This document shows, one piece after another, positions 1-7,098 of a stretch of 8,454 nt of DNA. Location: positions 1 to 8,454 of the forward strand of contig QIKU01000055.1 of assembly GCA_003232015.1 (NCBI GenBank), read 5' to 3'. The first letter of the stretch is position 1. Each line of letters begins with the position of its first letter. Below the pieces are notes generated by a model. It saw only the letters and a list, made by a program, of their open reading frames with translations, was not told the origin of the DNA and searched no databases. This stretch comes from Gammaproteobacteria bacterium. GTDB lineage: Bacteria > Pseudomonadota > Gammaproteobacteria > UBA6429. Position numbers and translations under genes: made by a program.

Positions 1-73
1 CGGATAAAATAAAATGCAATCCGGGAAGGAGTCCCCAACCTTCCCGGATTCCGCTTTGCTGCATCCAGGCTAC
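1..73. repeat. GTAGCC-type palindromic repeat, copy 1 (5' end cut by window edge)
   Basis: First of two copies of a REP-like palindromic unit. The core is a perfect 12-bp hairpin: AATCCGGGAAGG at 18-29 pairs with CCTTCCCGGATT at 39-50 around a 9-nt loop. The right outer arm is ATCCAGGCTAC (63-73). The matching left arm GTAGCC lies outside the window but is visible in copy 2. The sequence is nearly identical to copy 2 except in the loop and the outer arm. It is non-coding. Units of this look are common between genes in gammaproteobacteria; that statement comes from memory, not from a search. Confidence 0.85.
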
Positions 74-93
74 GTATAGAGGTATCCCCACAA

Positions 94-171
94 GTAGCCG
101 GATAAAATAAAATGCAATCCGGGAAGCCGCCCCCAACCTTCCCGGATTCCGCTTTGCTGCATTCGAGCTAC
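94..171. repeat. GTAGCC-type palindromic repeat, copy 2
   Basis: Complete 78-bp copy, offset by 98 bp from copy 1. The outer arms are GTAGCCGGAT (94-103) and ATTCGAGCTAC (161-171). The inner stem is formed by AATCCGGGAAG (116-126) and the CTTCCCGGATT ending at position 148. The loop carries GCCGCCC where copy 1 has GAGTCCCC, so stem and arms are kept while the loop varies. The two copies are separated by about 20 bp of unrelated sequence. The unit ends about 40 bp upstream of the -10 element of the next gene. Confidence 0.85.
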
Positions 172-209
172 GTTCTGACCCCTTAAAATAAAAATTTCAG
201 GCAATAAAC

Positions 210-218
210 TGCTATAAT
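210..218 (+). promoter_or_regulatory. extended -10 promoter of the FAD/Fe-S oxidoreductase gene
   Basis: TGCTATAAT: a perfect consensus TATAAT at 213-218 preceded by the TGn extension at 210-212. No good -35 hexamer lies at the usual 16-18 bp distance (that stretch is A-rich), which fits an extended -10 promoter that does not need one. A start near position 225 would leave a leader of about 33 nt before the ATG at 258. No Shine-Dalgarno is evident in that leader (the sequence before the ATG is AAAGACAGCCTCA), so initiation probably does not rely on strong anti-SD pairing. Confidence 0.6.
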
Positions 219-257
219 TCCAGCTTCTTAAACCAACTTTGAACAAAGACAGCCTCA

Positions 258-3200
258 ATGCCCAACCGCATTCGCGAAATACCTTATAACTACACTTCGT
301 ATTCCGACCGTGAAATTGTTATCCGTTTTATGGGGGAAGACAGCTGGCAGTCATTAAATATTTTACGTGCTGAGCGGGTTACCGGGCGTTCGGCACGGAT
401 GTTGTTTGAGGTTTTAGGGGATATGTGGGTGGTGACACGTAACCCCTTTATTCAGGACGATTTGCTTGATAACCGCAAGCGCCGCCAACAGTTAATTAAT
501 GCCCTGTATCATCGCTTGAGCCAGATTGAAGATCGTGCCGACAATAATGAACGTGCTCTTGCGCTGGTGAATAAAGCTAAGCAGGCGGTGGAAACCTTTA
601 AAGATTGGTTCCCAGAACAAAATGCCCTGCGGAAAAAAGTAAAAGCACATTTAAAACGAGTAACACGTAAAGACAATATTTGTTTTGATGGTTTGTCGCG
701 TGTGTCACACGTAACCGATGCATCGGACTGGCGGGTTGAACTGCCGTTGGTGGTGGTAACCCCCAATAATGAAGATGAAGTGCAAAAAGTGGTGGCCGCG
801 TGTATAGCGTTAGGCTTAAGCATCGTGCCACGTGGTGGTGGCACGGGCTATACCGGTGGCGCGGTGCTGTTAAAAACCAACAGTGTGGTGATTAACACCG
901 AAAAACTCGAAACGCTGGCCGAAGTCGAACATAAATATATCAGCGGTGTGGATAAAAAAATTGCCACAATTCGTGCCGAGGCTGGTGTGGTAACGCGACG
1001 CGTTTCTGAACGTGCCGAACAAAATGCTACCGTGTTTGCGGTTGACCCAACCTCGCAAGATGCGTCCTGCATTGGCGGTAATGTTGCCATGAATGCCGGT
1101 GGCAAGAAGGCTGTATTGTGGGGGACGACACTCGACAATTTAATTTCCTGGCGAATGGTCACGCCTGATGGCAACTGGCTTCAGGTGGAACGCTTAAATC
1201 ATAATCTGGGTAAAATTCATCTACAGGAAGTGGTTGAGTTTCGACTCACGCGTTTTAAGGCCGACCGAAAAACCATTATTGGCGAACCAGAAGTCTTAAC
1301 CCTTGAAGGCAAAAGCTTACGCAAACAAGGCTTAGGGAAAGATGTTACCGACAAATTTTTAGGTGGTTTGCCGGGTATTCAAAAAGAGGGCTGCGATGGT
1401 ATTATTACCTCGGCTGATTTTATCTTGCATACCATGCCAGAGTTCAAGCGAACCATTTGCCTCGAATTTTATAACACCGATATGCGTACTGCCGTACCGG
1501 CGATAGTCGAAACCAAAGATTATTTAGACGCACTTGAGCATGTTCAATTAGCGGGTATGGAGCATTTAGATGCGCGCTATGTTAAGGCTGTTAATTATTC
1601 ACCTAAAGCACCGCGGCGTGAATTACCGCAAATGATTTTACTGATTGACGTGGTCAGTGACGATGAGCAGATTGTTGCAGAAGCCGCTTCTGAGGTCGTG
1701 CGGCTGGCAAACCAACGCGGTGCCGAAGGTTTTATTGCCGCCAGTGCCGAGGCACGTAAACAATTTTGGGCAGACCGAAGTCGCACCGCTGCCATTGCAG
1801 CACATACCAATGCCTTTAAAATAAATGAAGACGTGGTGATCCCTCTGCCACGCTTAGGTGACTATAACGAAGGCATTGAACGCATTAATATCGAGTTATC
1901 AATTAAAAATAAATTGACCATGATTGATTCGGTTCTGGATTATTTAAGCAGTAACATGCCGGAACTGCATCCCAGTATTTTAGGCCAGGCACCGGATGAT
2001 GAAGGCAGTGTCGAAGCCACTAAAATTATTGATGCAAAAAAAGATGCGGCTATAAAACACTTGCAAAGTATTAAACACAGCTGGGTGACGATATTAAATA
2101 ACCTGGATGAAAAAGCCTCGCTGTATCTTGATGCTGTTGGGTTGAACAGTGAGGGTGATATTAACGGAGCAGAAACCCTCTTTATATTATCACAGCGTCG
2201 ACAAATTCGAATTTCATATCGGCAACGTATCGAAAAACCATTGAAAGAAATTTTTTCTGGGCATGACTTTGAACAGGTGCGAAAAAAGTTTGATACCTTA
2301 CATGCAAAATTACGTACCAGTCGGCTGTTCGTTGCAACCCATATGCATGCCGGTGATGGCAACGTGCATACCAATATCCCGGTGAACTCGAATGACTATG
2401 CCATGATGCAAACGGCAGATGAAATGGTTGACCGTATTATGCATCTAGCGACAAGTTTAGGTGGCGTTATTTCTGGCGAACACGGTATTGGTATTACCAA
2501 ATTACAATATCTAGACAAGCAAGCGCTGCAGGAATTTAAAGAATACAAGCAACAGGTTGACCCGAGTGATGTCTTTAACCCTGGCAAGTTAATGGCCGGT
2601 GCAAATCTTGATGGTGCCTATACGCCGTCATTGCGTTTACTAGAACAGGAAGCCTTAATATTAGAAGCCAATGAACTAGATGCACTCAATGCATCAGTAA
2701 AAGATTGTTTACGTTGTGGAAAATGCAAACCGGTTTGCAATACACATATTCCACGAGCAAACTTGCTTTATTCACCACGGAATAAAATTTTAGCAACAGG
2801 TTTAATTCTGGAAGCTTTTTTATATGAAGAACAAACACGCCGTGGTATTTCAATTCGACATTTTGAAGAGATGAACGATGTTGCCGACCATTGTACCGTT
2901 TGTCATAAATGTTTAAGCCCATGCCCGGTCAATATTGATTTTGGTGAAGTCTCCATTAATATGCGCGCCTTACTTAAAAAACAGGGTAAAAAACGCTTCA
3001 ATATAGGCACTTTTGTGTCGCTAATGTTTTTGAATGTCAACAAGCCCTTTGTTATCAAGCTAATGAGAAAGTTGATGATTCAGTGGGGTTACCGTGCGCA
3101 ACGTATTGTGTATAAATTAGTGCGGATAAGCGGGCTAATTGATCGTAAAAGGCAACCTGAATCAAGTACTGGGAAAATGAAAGTATCCAGTCAGGTTGTC

Positions 3201-4115
3201 AACTTTATCAAGAAGCCCATGCCGGTTGACTTGCCCAATAAAACATTCCGTGCCAGTCTGGCGTTAGAAGATTCGAAACAAGTGGCTGTTTTACGTAACC
3301 CTGAAACAACATCAACTGAATCGGAAGCGGTATTTTATTTCCCCGGTTGTGGTTCGGAACGGTTATTCAGTCAGGTGGGTGCCGCAACACTGGCTGTATT
3401 ATATGACCTGAATGTGCAAACGGTTTTACCACCAGGCTATTTGTGTTGTGGTTATCCGCAGACATCAAGTGGCGATGAGAAAAAAGGCAAACAGATCTCG
3501 GTCGACAATCAAGTATTGTTTCACCGGGTTGCCAACACACTAAACTATCTAGACATTAAAACAGTGATTGTTTCCTGTGGTACGTGCATGGATCAGCTGA
3601 TGCAGTACCAGTTCGAAAAAATATTTCCGGGTTGCCGTTTACTGGACATTCATGAATTTTTATTAGAAAAAGGTTTGACGCTAGATGGTAACCAGACAAC
3701 AGAATACCTTTATCATGACCCGTGTCACACCCCAATGAAAACCTATAACCCGATTAAAGTGGCGTCGAGTTTAATGGGTAAAGCGGTGACATTAACAGAT
3801 CGATGTTGTGGTGAAGCAGGAACACTTGCGGTTGCGCGGCCAGATATTTCAACACAACTTCGTTCCAGAAAAGAACAGGAATTGCAGCAAGGGTTAAAGT
3901 CGTTAGTGGGTAAAGAAAAAGTAAAAAAAGGTGAAGTAAAAATACTCACTTCCTGCCCGGCCTGTCAGCAAGGTTTATCGCGCTACGAAGATGAAACGGG
4001 CTTAAGCACAGATTATATTGTAGTCGAATTAGCTAAATATCATTTGGGTGAACAATGGCAGACTGAGTTTTTAAACACTGTAAGGCAAGGTGGAATTGAG
4101 CGGATTTTACTTTAA
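258..4115 (+). CDS. FAD-linked oxidase / Fe-S oxidoreductase with N-terminal DUF3683 (D-2-hydroxyacid dehydrogenase-like), 1285 aa
   Basis: Likely oxidises a D-2-hydroxyacid (lactate, 2-hydroxyglutarate or glycolate class) and passes electrons from FAD through Fe-S centres to the respiratory chain. The substrate cannot be read from sequence. Seen in order: an N-terminal DUF3683-like region (about 1-140); a PCMH-type FAD-binding domain (about 160-400) with [12 protein letters not shown] at 191-202 and [13 protein letters not shown] near 263-275; an FAD-oxidase C-terminal domain (about 430-785) with [10 protein letters not shown] at 696-705 and SGEHGIG at 739-745; two CxxCxxCxxxC clusters (C817/820/823/827 and C879/882/885/889); and two CCG domains (C1031, CC1063-1064, C1107/C1110; then C1156, CC1183-1184, C1233/C1236). 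All motifs are intact. The domain order resembles E. coli YdiJ (about 1018 aa) with an extra N-terminal domain. No transmembrane segment is obvious, so it is cytoplasmic or membrane-peripheral. It appears monocistronic, with its own extended -10 promoter. Confidence 0.93.
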   Translation: MPNRIREIPYNYTSYSDREIVIRFMGEDSWQSLNILRAERVTGRSARMLFEVLGDMWVVTRNPFIQDDLLDNRKRRQQLINALYHRLSQIEDRADNNERALALVNKAKQAVETFKDWFPEQNALRKKVKAHLKRVTRKDNICFDGLSRVSHVTDASDWRVELPLVVVTPNNEDEVQKVVAACIALGLSIVPRGGGTGYTGGAVLLKTNSVVINTEKLETLAEVEHKYISGVDKKIATIRAEAGVVTRRVSERAEQNATVFAVDPTSQDASCIGGNVAMNAGGKKAVLWGTTLDNLISWRMVTPDGNWLQVERLNHNLGKIHLQEVVEFRLTRFKADRKTIIGEPEVLTLEGKSLRKQGLGKDVTDKFLGGLPGIQKEGCDGIITSADFILHTMPEFKRTICLEFYNTDMRTAVPAIVETKDYLDALEHVQLAGMEHLDARYVKAVNYSPKAPRRELPQMILLIDVVSDDEQIVAEAASEVVRLANQRGAEGFIAASAEARKQFWADRSRTAAIAAHTNAFKINEDVVIPLPRLGDYNEGIERINIELSIKNKLTMIDSVLDYLSSNMPELHPSILGQAPDDEGSVEATKIIDAKKDAAIKHLQSIKHSWVTILNNLDEKASLYLDAVGLNSEGDINGAETLFILSQRRQIRISYRQRIEKPLKEIFSGHDFEQVRKKFDTLHAKLRTSRLFVATHMHAGDGNVHTNIPVNSNDYAMMQTADEMVDRIMHLATSLGGVISGEHGIGITKLQYLDKQALQEFKEYKQQVDPSDVFNPGKLMAGANLDGAYTPSLRLLEQEALILEANELDALNASVKDCLRCGKCKPVCNTHIPRANLLYSPRNKILATGLILEAFLYEEQTRRGISIRHFEEMNDVADHCTVCHKCLSPCPVNIDFGEVSINMRALLKKQGKKRFNIGTFVSLMFLNVNKPFVIKLMRKLMIQWGYRAQRIVYKLVRISGLIDRKRQPESSTGKMKVSSQVVNFIKKPMPVDLPNKTFRASLALEDSKQVAVLRNPETTSTESEAVFYFPGCGSERLFSQVGAATLAVLYDLNVQTVLPPGYLCCGYPQTSSGDEKKGKQISVDNQVLFHRVANTLNYLDIKTVIVSCGTCMDQLMQYQFEKIFPGCRLLDIHEFLLEKGLTLDGNQTTEYLYHDPCHTPMKTYNPIKVASSLMGKAVTLTDRCCGEAGTLAVARPDISTQLRSRKEQELQQGLKSLVGKEKVKKGEVKILTSCPACQQGLSRYEDETGLSTDYIVVELAKYHLGEQWQTEFLNTVRQGGIERILL

Positions 4116-4521
4116 TCAAGGCTGTCTCACCTGCGTTTATACACTCGTAAACCAACAAAACAGGAAGCTCTATTTTTCTTTATAATTAAGATGATTTTTT
4201 AAAAGTTGTCGTTTAGATTTAATTTTTTAACCTTTCGTAAATCTACATTATTTTTTGCATACCATAAATTTCATACCTTTAGTTGAATAAATAATTCAGG
4301 TATATTGTGGTGACCGGTTGGATCCAGGTCGGTTATAAATGGGGGGCTTGCAAGATGAAGTAGCCGATTTCGAACATGAATTTATTTTTTAGTTCAGTTT
4401 TTAATTGAAAGTATTTTTTAATGCCTACTGACGGGGAGATGGCTTATATGTGTTAGAGGTTTTATTTTATGTAAAAGAAATCGGTGCTCGAACATACCCT
4501 CCGTCCCCTTTAATTCTTTAA
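4116..4521. other. AT-rich convergent intergenic region, no gene found
   Basis: About 400 bp between the 3' ends of the oxidoreductase (+) and the DUF3087 pseudogene (-). No reading frame with a credible start or family motif is seen on either strand. The right end (4499-4512) carries CTCCGTCCCCTTTAA, and a G-rich patch GACGGGGAGATGG lies near 4430, but they do not pair cleanly. The patch around 4315-4345 (ACCGGTTGGATCCAGGTCGG, then GGGGGG) is locally GC-rich but does not fold as a tRNA or any RNA I recognise. Confidence 0.6.
4214..4256 (+). terminator. weak AT-rich stem-loop, possible terminator of the oxidoreductase gene
   Basis: TAGATTTA (4214-4221) pairs perfectly with TAAATCTA (4238-4245) around a 16-nt loop, followed by CATTA and a run of six T at 4251-4256. 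The stem has only one G:C pair and the loop is long, so it is a poor Rho-independent terminator. It is listed because it is the best candidate downstream of the stop codon at 4113-4115. Confidence 0.25.
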
Positions 4522-5009
4522 TTAAAACTGGTCCAACATTATTGGATCATAAGCACTTGTTGACAAACTCAACCCCAAATCTTGCATACGCTGTTCGAGA
4601 ATATTGATCTTGCTAATCAAACTTCCCATCGTAATGGTATTTTCATCCAGCTCATAAAGCTGCTTAGAACCACGATACATAAAATTCATGATTATCATGG
4701 CATCGTTGTTGCTTTCAACAGCGGCTTCAATTTTGCGTAATTTTCGATTGATACGATTTAACTGTTGCTTCAAATCCCAGACATATATGGATGCTGACGG
4801 AACTTATTCAACACAATAAAAACAATGATAGCCGCAACAACCACACCCACCAGATTATGCAAAAAATGCGAAACCTCTGGGCTACTAAACAGGTAGATAA
4901 ACAGTGTTGAAGTAGAAACTGAAATAACCATAAGAGCCAATGCTATGCTAGTGAATACCACCCTAAGATGGTTACGATATAGCGTCTTGTCGATTTCTTT
5001 TAATGTCAT
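4522..5009 (-). pseudogene. DUF3087 family membrane protein, frameshifted (two fragments)
   Basis: Two abutting frames together make one DUF3087-like protein of about 160 residues, close to the family length I recall (about 165-175). The N-terminal piece (4770-5009, 79 aa, ATG preceded by AAGAG at good spacing) has two hydrophobic segments (about 17-41 and 50-68), then NKFRQHPYM. The C-terminal piece (4522-4773, openable only from a TTG) starts inside the family's characteristic (V)YxWxLKQ stretch. Reading that frame upstream gives YVWDLKQQLNRINRKLRKIE, continuing with FMYRGSKQLYELDENTIT and a predicted helical tail. In intact homologues HPxM is followed by three or four residues and then Y-x-W-x-L-K, so a 13- or 16-nt deletion best explains the shift. 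A TATG at the junction would be the repeat left by a slippage deletion. Function of the family is unknown to me; it is a small inner-membrane protein. Confidence 0.75.
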
Positions 5010-5143
5010 ATAAAGCTCTTTAATTTGGCTTTGATTATAGAATGCTGTTTACCTTTCGAGAACATGAAAGCATATTTTGCTAACGTGGTACTGTATGGTG
5101 CGTCCTCAAGAATCCAGTTATTGTGTAATTTAATTTTGTTCAT
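5006..5143 (-). CDS. possible small protein, 45 aa, ATGA-overlapping with the DUF3087 gene
   Basis: An open frame from the ATG at 5141-5143 to a TGA at 5006-5008, encoding a 45-residue basic peptide that begins MNKIKLHNNWILEDAP and ends in KAKLKSFI. Its stop overlaps the DUF3087 start codon as ATGA, the arrangement typical of translationally coupled genes. It fills the otherwise empty stretch upstream of that gene. Against it: no Shine-Dalgarno precedes the ATG (AAAAATAAAA only), and I recognise no family, signal peptide or membrane segment. The AAGAG that serves DUF3087 lies within its last codons. It could be a real leader or small gene, or a chance frame in AT-rich DNA. Confidence 0.4.
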   Translation of the reverse strand: MNKIKLHNNWILEDAPYSTTLAKYAFMFSKGKQHSIIKAKLKSFI

Positions 5144-5169
5144 TTTTATTTTTAACGTTTAAGTAAAAT

Positions 5170-5199
5170 GGCTCCTAGCCGCAATAGTGGTTAGGAGTC
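5170..5199 (-). terminator. stem-loop downstream of the toxin gene, likely terminator
   Basis: CTCCTAGCC (5172-5180) pairs with GGTTAGGAG (5189-5197), one pair being a wobble, around an 8-nt loop; the stem can extend to 5170/5199 with a further wobble. On the minus strand the stem is followed by ATTTTA, a short U-rich tail. Position, 40 bp past the toxin stop, and stem strength suggest termination of the patatin-antitoxin-toxin transcript. The U-tract is short, so this is moderate evidence. Confidence 0.45.
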
Positions 5200-5203
5200 C
5201 AAG

Positions 5204-5223
5204 CTGTGCGTATTTTTGCACAG
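5204..5223. other. second hairpin next to the toxin stop codon
   Basis: CTGTGC (5204-5209) pairs perfectly with GCACAG (5218-5223) around GTATTTTT. It lies only 4 bp from the neighbouring 5170-5199 stem, giving two hairpins in tandem. On the minus strand the loop is A-rich and no T-run follows directly, so alone it is not a terminator. It may protect the 3' end, bind a regulator, or be part of a recombination site (see findings). Confidence 0.5.
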
Positions 5224-5239
5224 TGATTTGAACGATTTG

Positions 5240-5521
5240 TTATAAGCGTTCTTCTTTATGATGCCACACTCGTAAAATATATATTTGTTCTGAATATATT
5301 AAATAATGAGCAATATTATTTCCAATAATTAAATCACGGAACATTTCTGGATTAGGTGCTAGCTCTACTTCTACACCTAAATATGGGAATGTTTTTAATT
5401 GGGAAATTCCCTTGCATAAAGATGCAGTAATTTTTTGAGCCACTAGAGGATTTTTAATGGCGATGAATTTTCGTAAACATATCAAATCCGCTCCTGACTC
5501 AGGAGAATAAGATATTTTCAT
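5240..5521 (-). CDS. ParE/RelE-family toxin of a type II toxin-antitoxin pair, 93 aa
   Basis: Small basic protein of the RelE/ParE superfamily, whose members either cut mRNA at the ribosome or poison gyrase; which applies here cannot be told from sequence. It begins MKISYSPESGADL, has an alpha-helical hairpin region (about 10-40, FIAIKNPLVAQKI), then a core with FRDLIIG (61-67) and HYLIYSEQIYILRVWHHKEE at the C-terminus, matching the family's beta strands and conserved Arg and RVxH positions. Length is normal and no residue is obviously missing, so the toxin fold looks complete. Its ATG overlaps the antitoxin TGA (ATGA) and no Shine-Dalgarno precedes it, so translation should be coupled to the antitoxin. 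The antitoxin has an internal stop, so expression of this toxin is doubtful. Confidence 0.88.
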   Translation of the reverse strand: MKISYSPESGADLICLRKFIAIKNPLVAQKITASLCKGISQLKTFPYLGVEVELAPNPEMFRDLIIGNNIAHYLIYSEQIYILRVWHHKEERL

Positions 5522-5784
5522 ATTTTAGGTGGGTTTAATTCATTATCAGTTCCCCAGCTTTCAAGCCATATATTAACGCTTTTTTCTTCGATGAGCTTAT
5601 TTGATTTGATCGAATCTAGTGCCTCTAATGTTTCATTCCACCTTGCTTCCTCGAAAGTTTTACGCGCTATAAATTCTTTAATTGCTTAATTTATCAAGTA
5701 ATTTTTACTTCGATCGAGCTTAGCAGCGAGCTTTTTTAATGGATCTTCAATTTCAGGTTGAAGCCGGATGCTTGTTACACCCAT
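5518..5784 (-). pseudogene. CopG/RHH-family antitoxin with in-frame stop at codon 33
   Basis: Read through one TAA, this frame encodes an 88-residue ribbon-helix-helix antitoxin: MGVTSIRLQPEIE (DNA-contacting strand), helix A DPLKKLAAKLD, the turn RSKN, helix B YLIN-stop-AIKEFIA, then a toxin-binding tail ending WLESWGTDNELNPPKI. The stop is TAA (window 5686-5688), where homologues usually carry Gln or Glu in the YLINxAI motif, so CAA or GAA to TAA is the simplest cause. No ATG, GTG or TTG occurs in frame after it, so the C-terminal half has no obvious restart. The start is ATG at 5784 with AAGG 8 nt upstream (5793-5796), overlapping the end of the patatin gene. The stop codon overlaps the toxin ATG. 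Truncation inside helix B should abolish both dimerisation and toxin neutralisation. Confidence 0.85.
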
Positions 5785-5794
5785 GATAATCGCC

Positions 5795-6709
5795 TTATAG
5801 TTTGACTGTTCCCAGTACGTAATCAATCTCTTGTCTCATTCTTTGCACGCACTTCTTACCTTCCGTTATTGCTTCACTGGCACGATAAAACTCTAAAAGT
5901 CTGATATGTGATAATTTTGGTGAAAGCAATATATCCGGGGGATCTCCTGCCATACGACTTCTGGTTATTCTGTCCTGGGTAATATTGAAGGAGCCTGCGA
6001 CGGCATCCAATAAGTTTGGTGGTTGCTCATTATCTTTAGGGGTGAATAATAGTGAACTGGTATACTCTCGCACTAGTTCAGATATTTTTCCTCCAACACC
6101 GTCATTTTTCTTTTTTACTCTTTTAGGTTTCTCAAAATGTTTTCCGACAATGTCGCCATTCAAGTTCACTGCGATAACTATATCTGCACCCAATGCACGA
6201 CATACGGAGACAGGTACCGGGTTTACTAGCCCACCATCAACGAGCCACCTGTTATTATTTTTTATTGCTGGGAAAAGACCGGGTAATGAAATAGATGCCC
6301 ATACCGCCTGTATTAAAGAGCCTTTCGTTAGCCATATCTCTCTACCCGTTTCCAGATCTGTTGAAACTGCTGCATATATTTTTGTGAGGTCTTCAATAAC
6401 AACCTTGTCACTTGCCACATTTTCATTTAAGAAATAGTGCAACCTTTCTGTATTAACGAAACCTGTAAGTGAGGTACTAATCTCGAGAAATCTCGCCGTT
6501 TCAAGCTTTGTCAATGAGCATGCCCATTCTTCCAGTTTTTTTATTTTGCCAGATACATAAGATGCTCCAACCAACGAACCTGCAGAGGTTCCACATATGA
6601 TATTTGGCGTGATTCCAAGCTCAGACAGAGCATTAATAATGCCTATATGTGACCACCCACGAGATGATCCGCTCCCCAGGGCTAAACCAATATTAAGTTC
6701 CGTATTCAT
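5795..6709 (-). CDS. rssA: patatin-like phospholipase, RssA type, 304 aa
   Basis: Serine acyl hydrolase of the patatin/NTE group. Numbered from one residue before the chosen ATG: a glycine-rich oxyanion loop GSGSSRGW (13-20), nucleophile elbow GTSAG (Ser43), and the catalytic Asp in DGG (Asp159) followed by the NPVPV typical of the family. Resemblance to E. coli RssA runs along the whole length: SHIGIINAL, SLVGA, TGREIW, RALGADIVIAVNL and RMAGDPPDIL near the C-terminus. Length (about 300) is normal for RssA and the catalytic dyad is complete. The frame also opens with TTG at 6710-6712, directly before the ATG at 6707-6709; I prefer the ATG, which has an AAGAA 8 nt upstream. The stop lies 10 bp before the antitoxin ATG, so the three genes could share a transcript. 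The end of an IS sits 29 bp upstream, so the native promoter may have been lost. In vivo substrate is unknown. Confidence 0.9.
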   Translation of the reverse strand: MNTELNIGLALGSGSSRGWSHIGIINALSELGITPNIICGTSAGSLVGASYVSGKIKKLEEWACSLTKLETARFLEISTSLTGFVNTERLHYFLNENVASDKVVIEDLTKIYAAVSTDLETGREIWLTKGSLIQAVWASISLPGLFPAIKNNNRWLVDGGLVNPVPVSVCRALGADIVIAVNLNGDIVGKHFEKPKRVKKKNDGVGGKISELVREYTSSLLFTPKDNEQPPNLLDAVAGSFNITQDRITRSRMAGDPPDILLSPKLSHIRLLEFYRASEAITEGKKCVQRMRQEIDYVLGTVKL

Positions 6710-7006
6710 CAAATATTCTTAACTATTTTAGGCCTAACGAGGCTGTAGAAAAAGCAGCTTCTGAAAGCCGTATTCTACCAGCCAGTTTTTAAATTTAATA
6801 TTCATCTACTGTGCCCTGATAAATTTAATTTTTCAAGTCATTCCCGAGTATCCTTTATCCTTCAGGTGGCCAGTTCACCGTAATTCTTAAGCTTTTCGAT
6901 GTTCTGTATCAGACAATAGAGTTGCCATTGCCCCTGAACCTTCTTTTTCCCTCGCAAACTAAATCGGTTGAGTCGTTTATTCGAGCCGATATTAGCAAAT
7001 ACGGGC

Positions 7007-7098
7007 TGACCGTCACGGAGAAGGTGAGACTGGAAGTCGAGAGGCTGGCCTGGGTCATGGCGGAAATGCAGATTATGCAGGAGCAATAATCTGTCGAC
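7007..7098. repeat. palindromic insertion element E1 (GCAGGAGC-loop family)
   Basis: About 90 bp that interrupts the transposase between its YSHRMS and PVFANI segments without breaking the frame. It holds several small hairpins: TCAC/GTGA (7013-7016/7024-7027), GACT/AGTC (7028-7031/7035-7038), GCC/GGC around TGGGTCAT (7048-7061), then CGGAAATG, and a perfect 8-bp stem CAGATTAT/ATAATCTG (7069-7076/7086-7093) with loop GCAGGAGCA. The last two modules match those of E2. The boundaries are estimated from where transposase similarity stops and resumes. Confidence 0.65.

Noticed and set aside
1..171. CRISPR-like direct repeat
   Set aside because: Only two units, each an internally palindromic 78-bp element rather than a short repeat with unique spacers.
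509..2587. Several open frames of 60-144 codons antisense to the oxidoreductase
   Set aside because: They lie opposite a gene with continuous domain motifs, have no family features and are explained by codon use of the plus-strand gene.
4310..4380. tRNA-like look (a GATTTCGAACATG motif resembling a T-arm, and a G-rich stretch upstream)
   Set aside because: No acceptor stem, D-arm or anticodon stem can be built around it.
4364..4484. 8-bp inverted repeat CCGATTTC/GAAATCGG about 105 bp apart, both near GAACAT
   Set aside because: In an AT-rich 400-bp spacer an 8-bp pair at this distance is expected by chance with fair probability; nothing else supports a structure.
4770..4773. TTGA overlap read as two coupled genes instead of one frameshifted DUF3087 gene
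   Set aside because: The second frame continues upstream of the TTG into the YVWDLK family motif, and the two parts together give one family-length protein.
5985..6437. 150-codon plus-strand frame opposite the patatin gene
   Set aside because: Serine- and phenylalanine-rich composition with no motif; it mirrors the codons of an intact patatin gene with all catalytic motifs.
6710..6712. TTG as start of the patatin gene
   Set aside because: An ATG follows immediately and suits the AAGAA spacing better; one residue of difference has no consequence.
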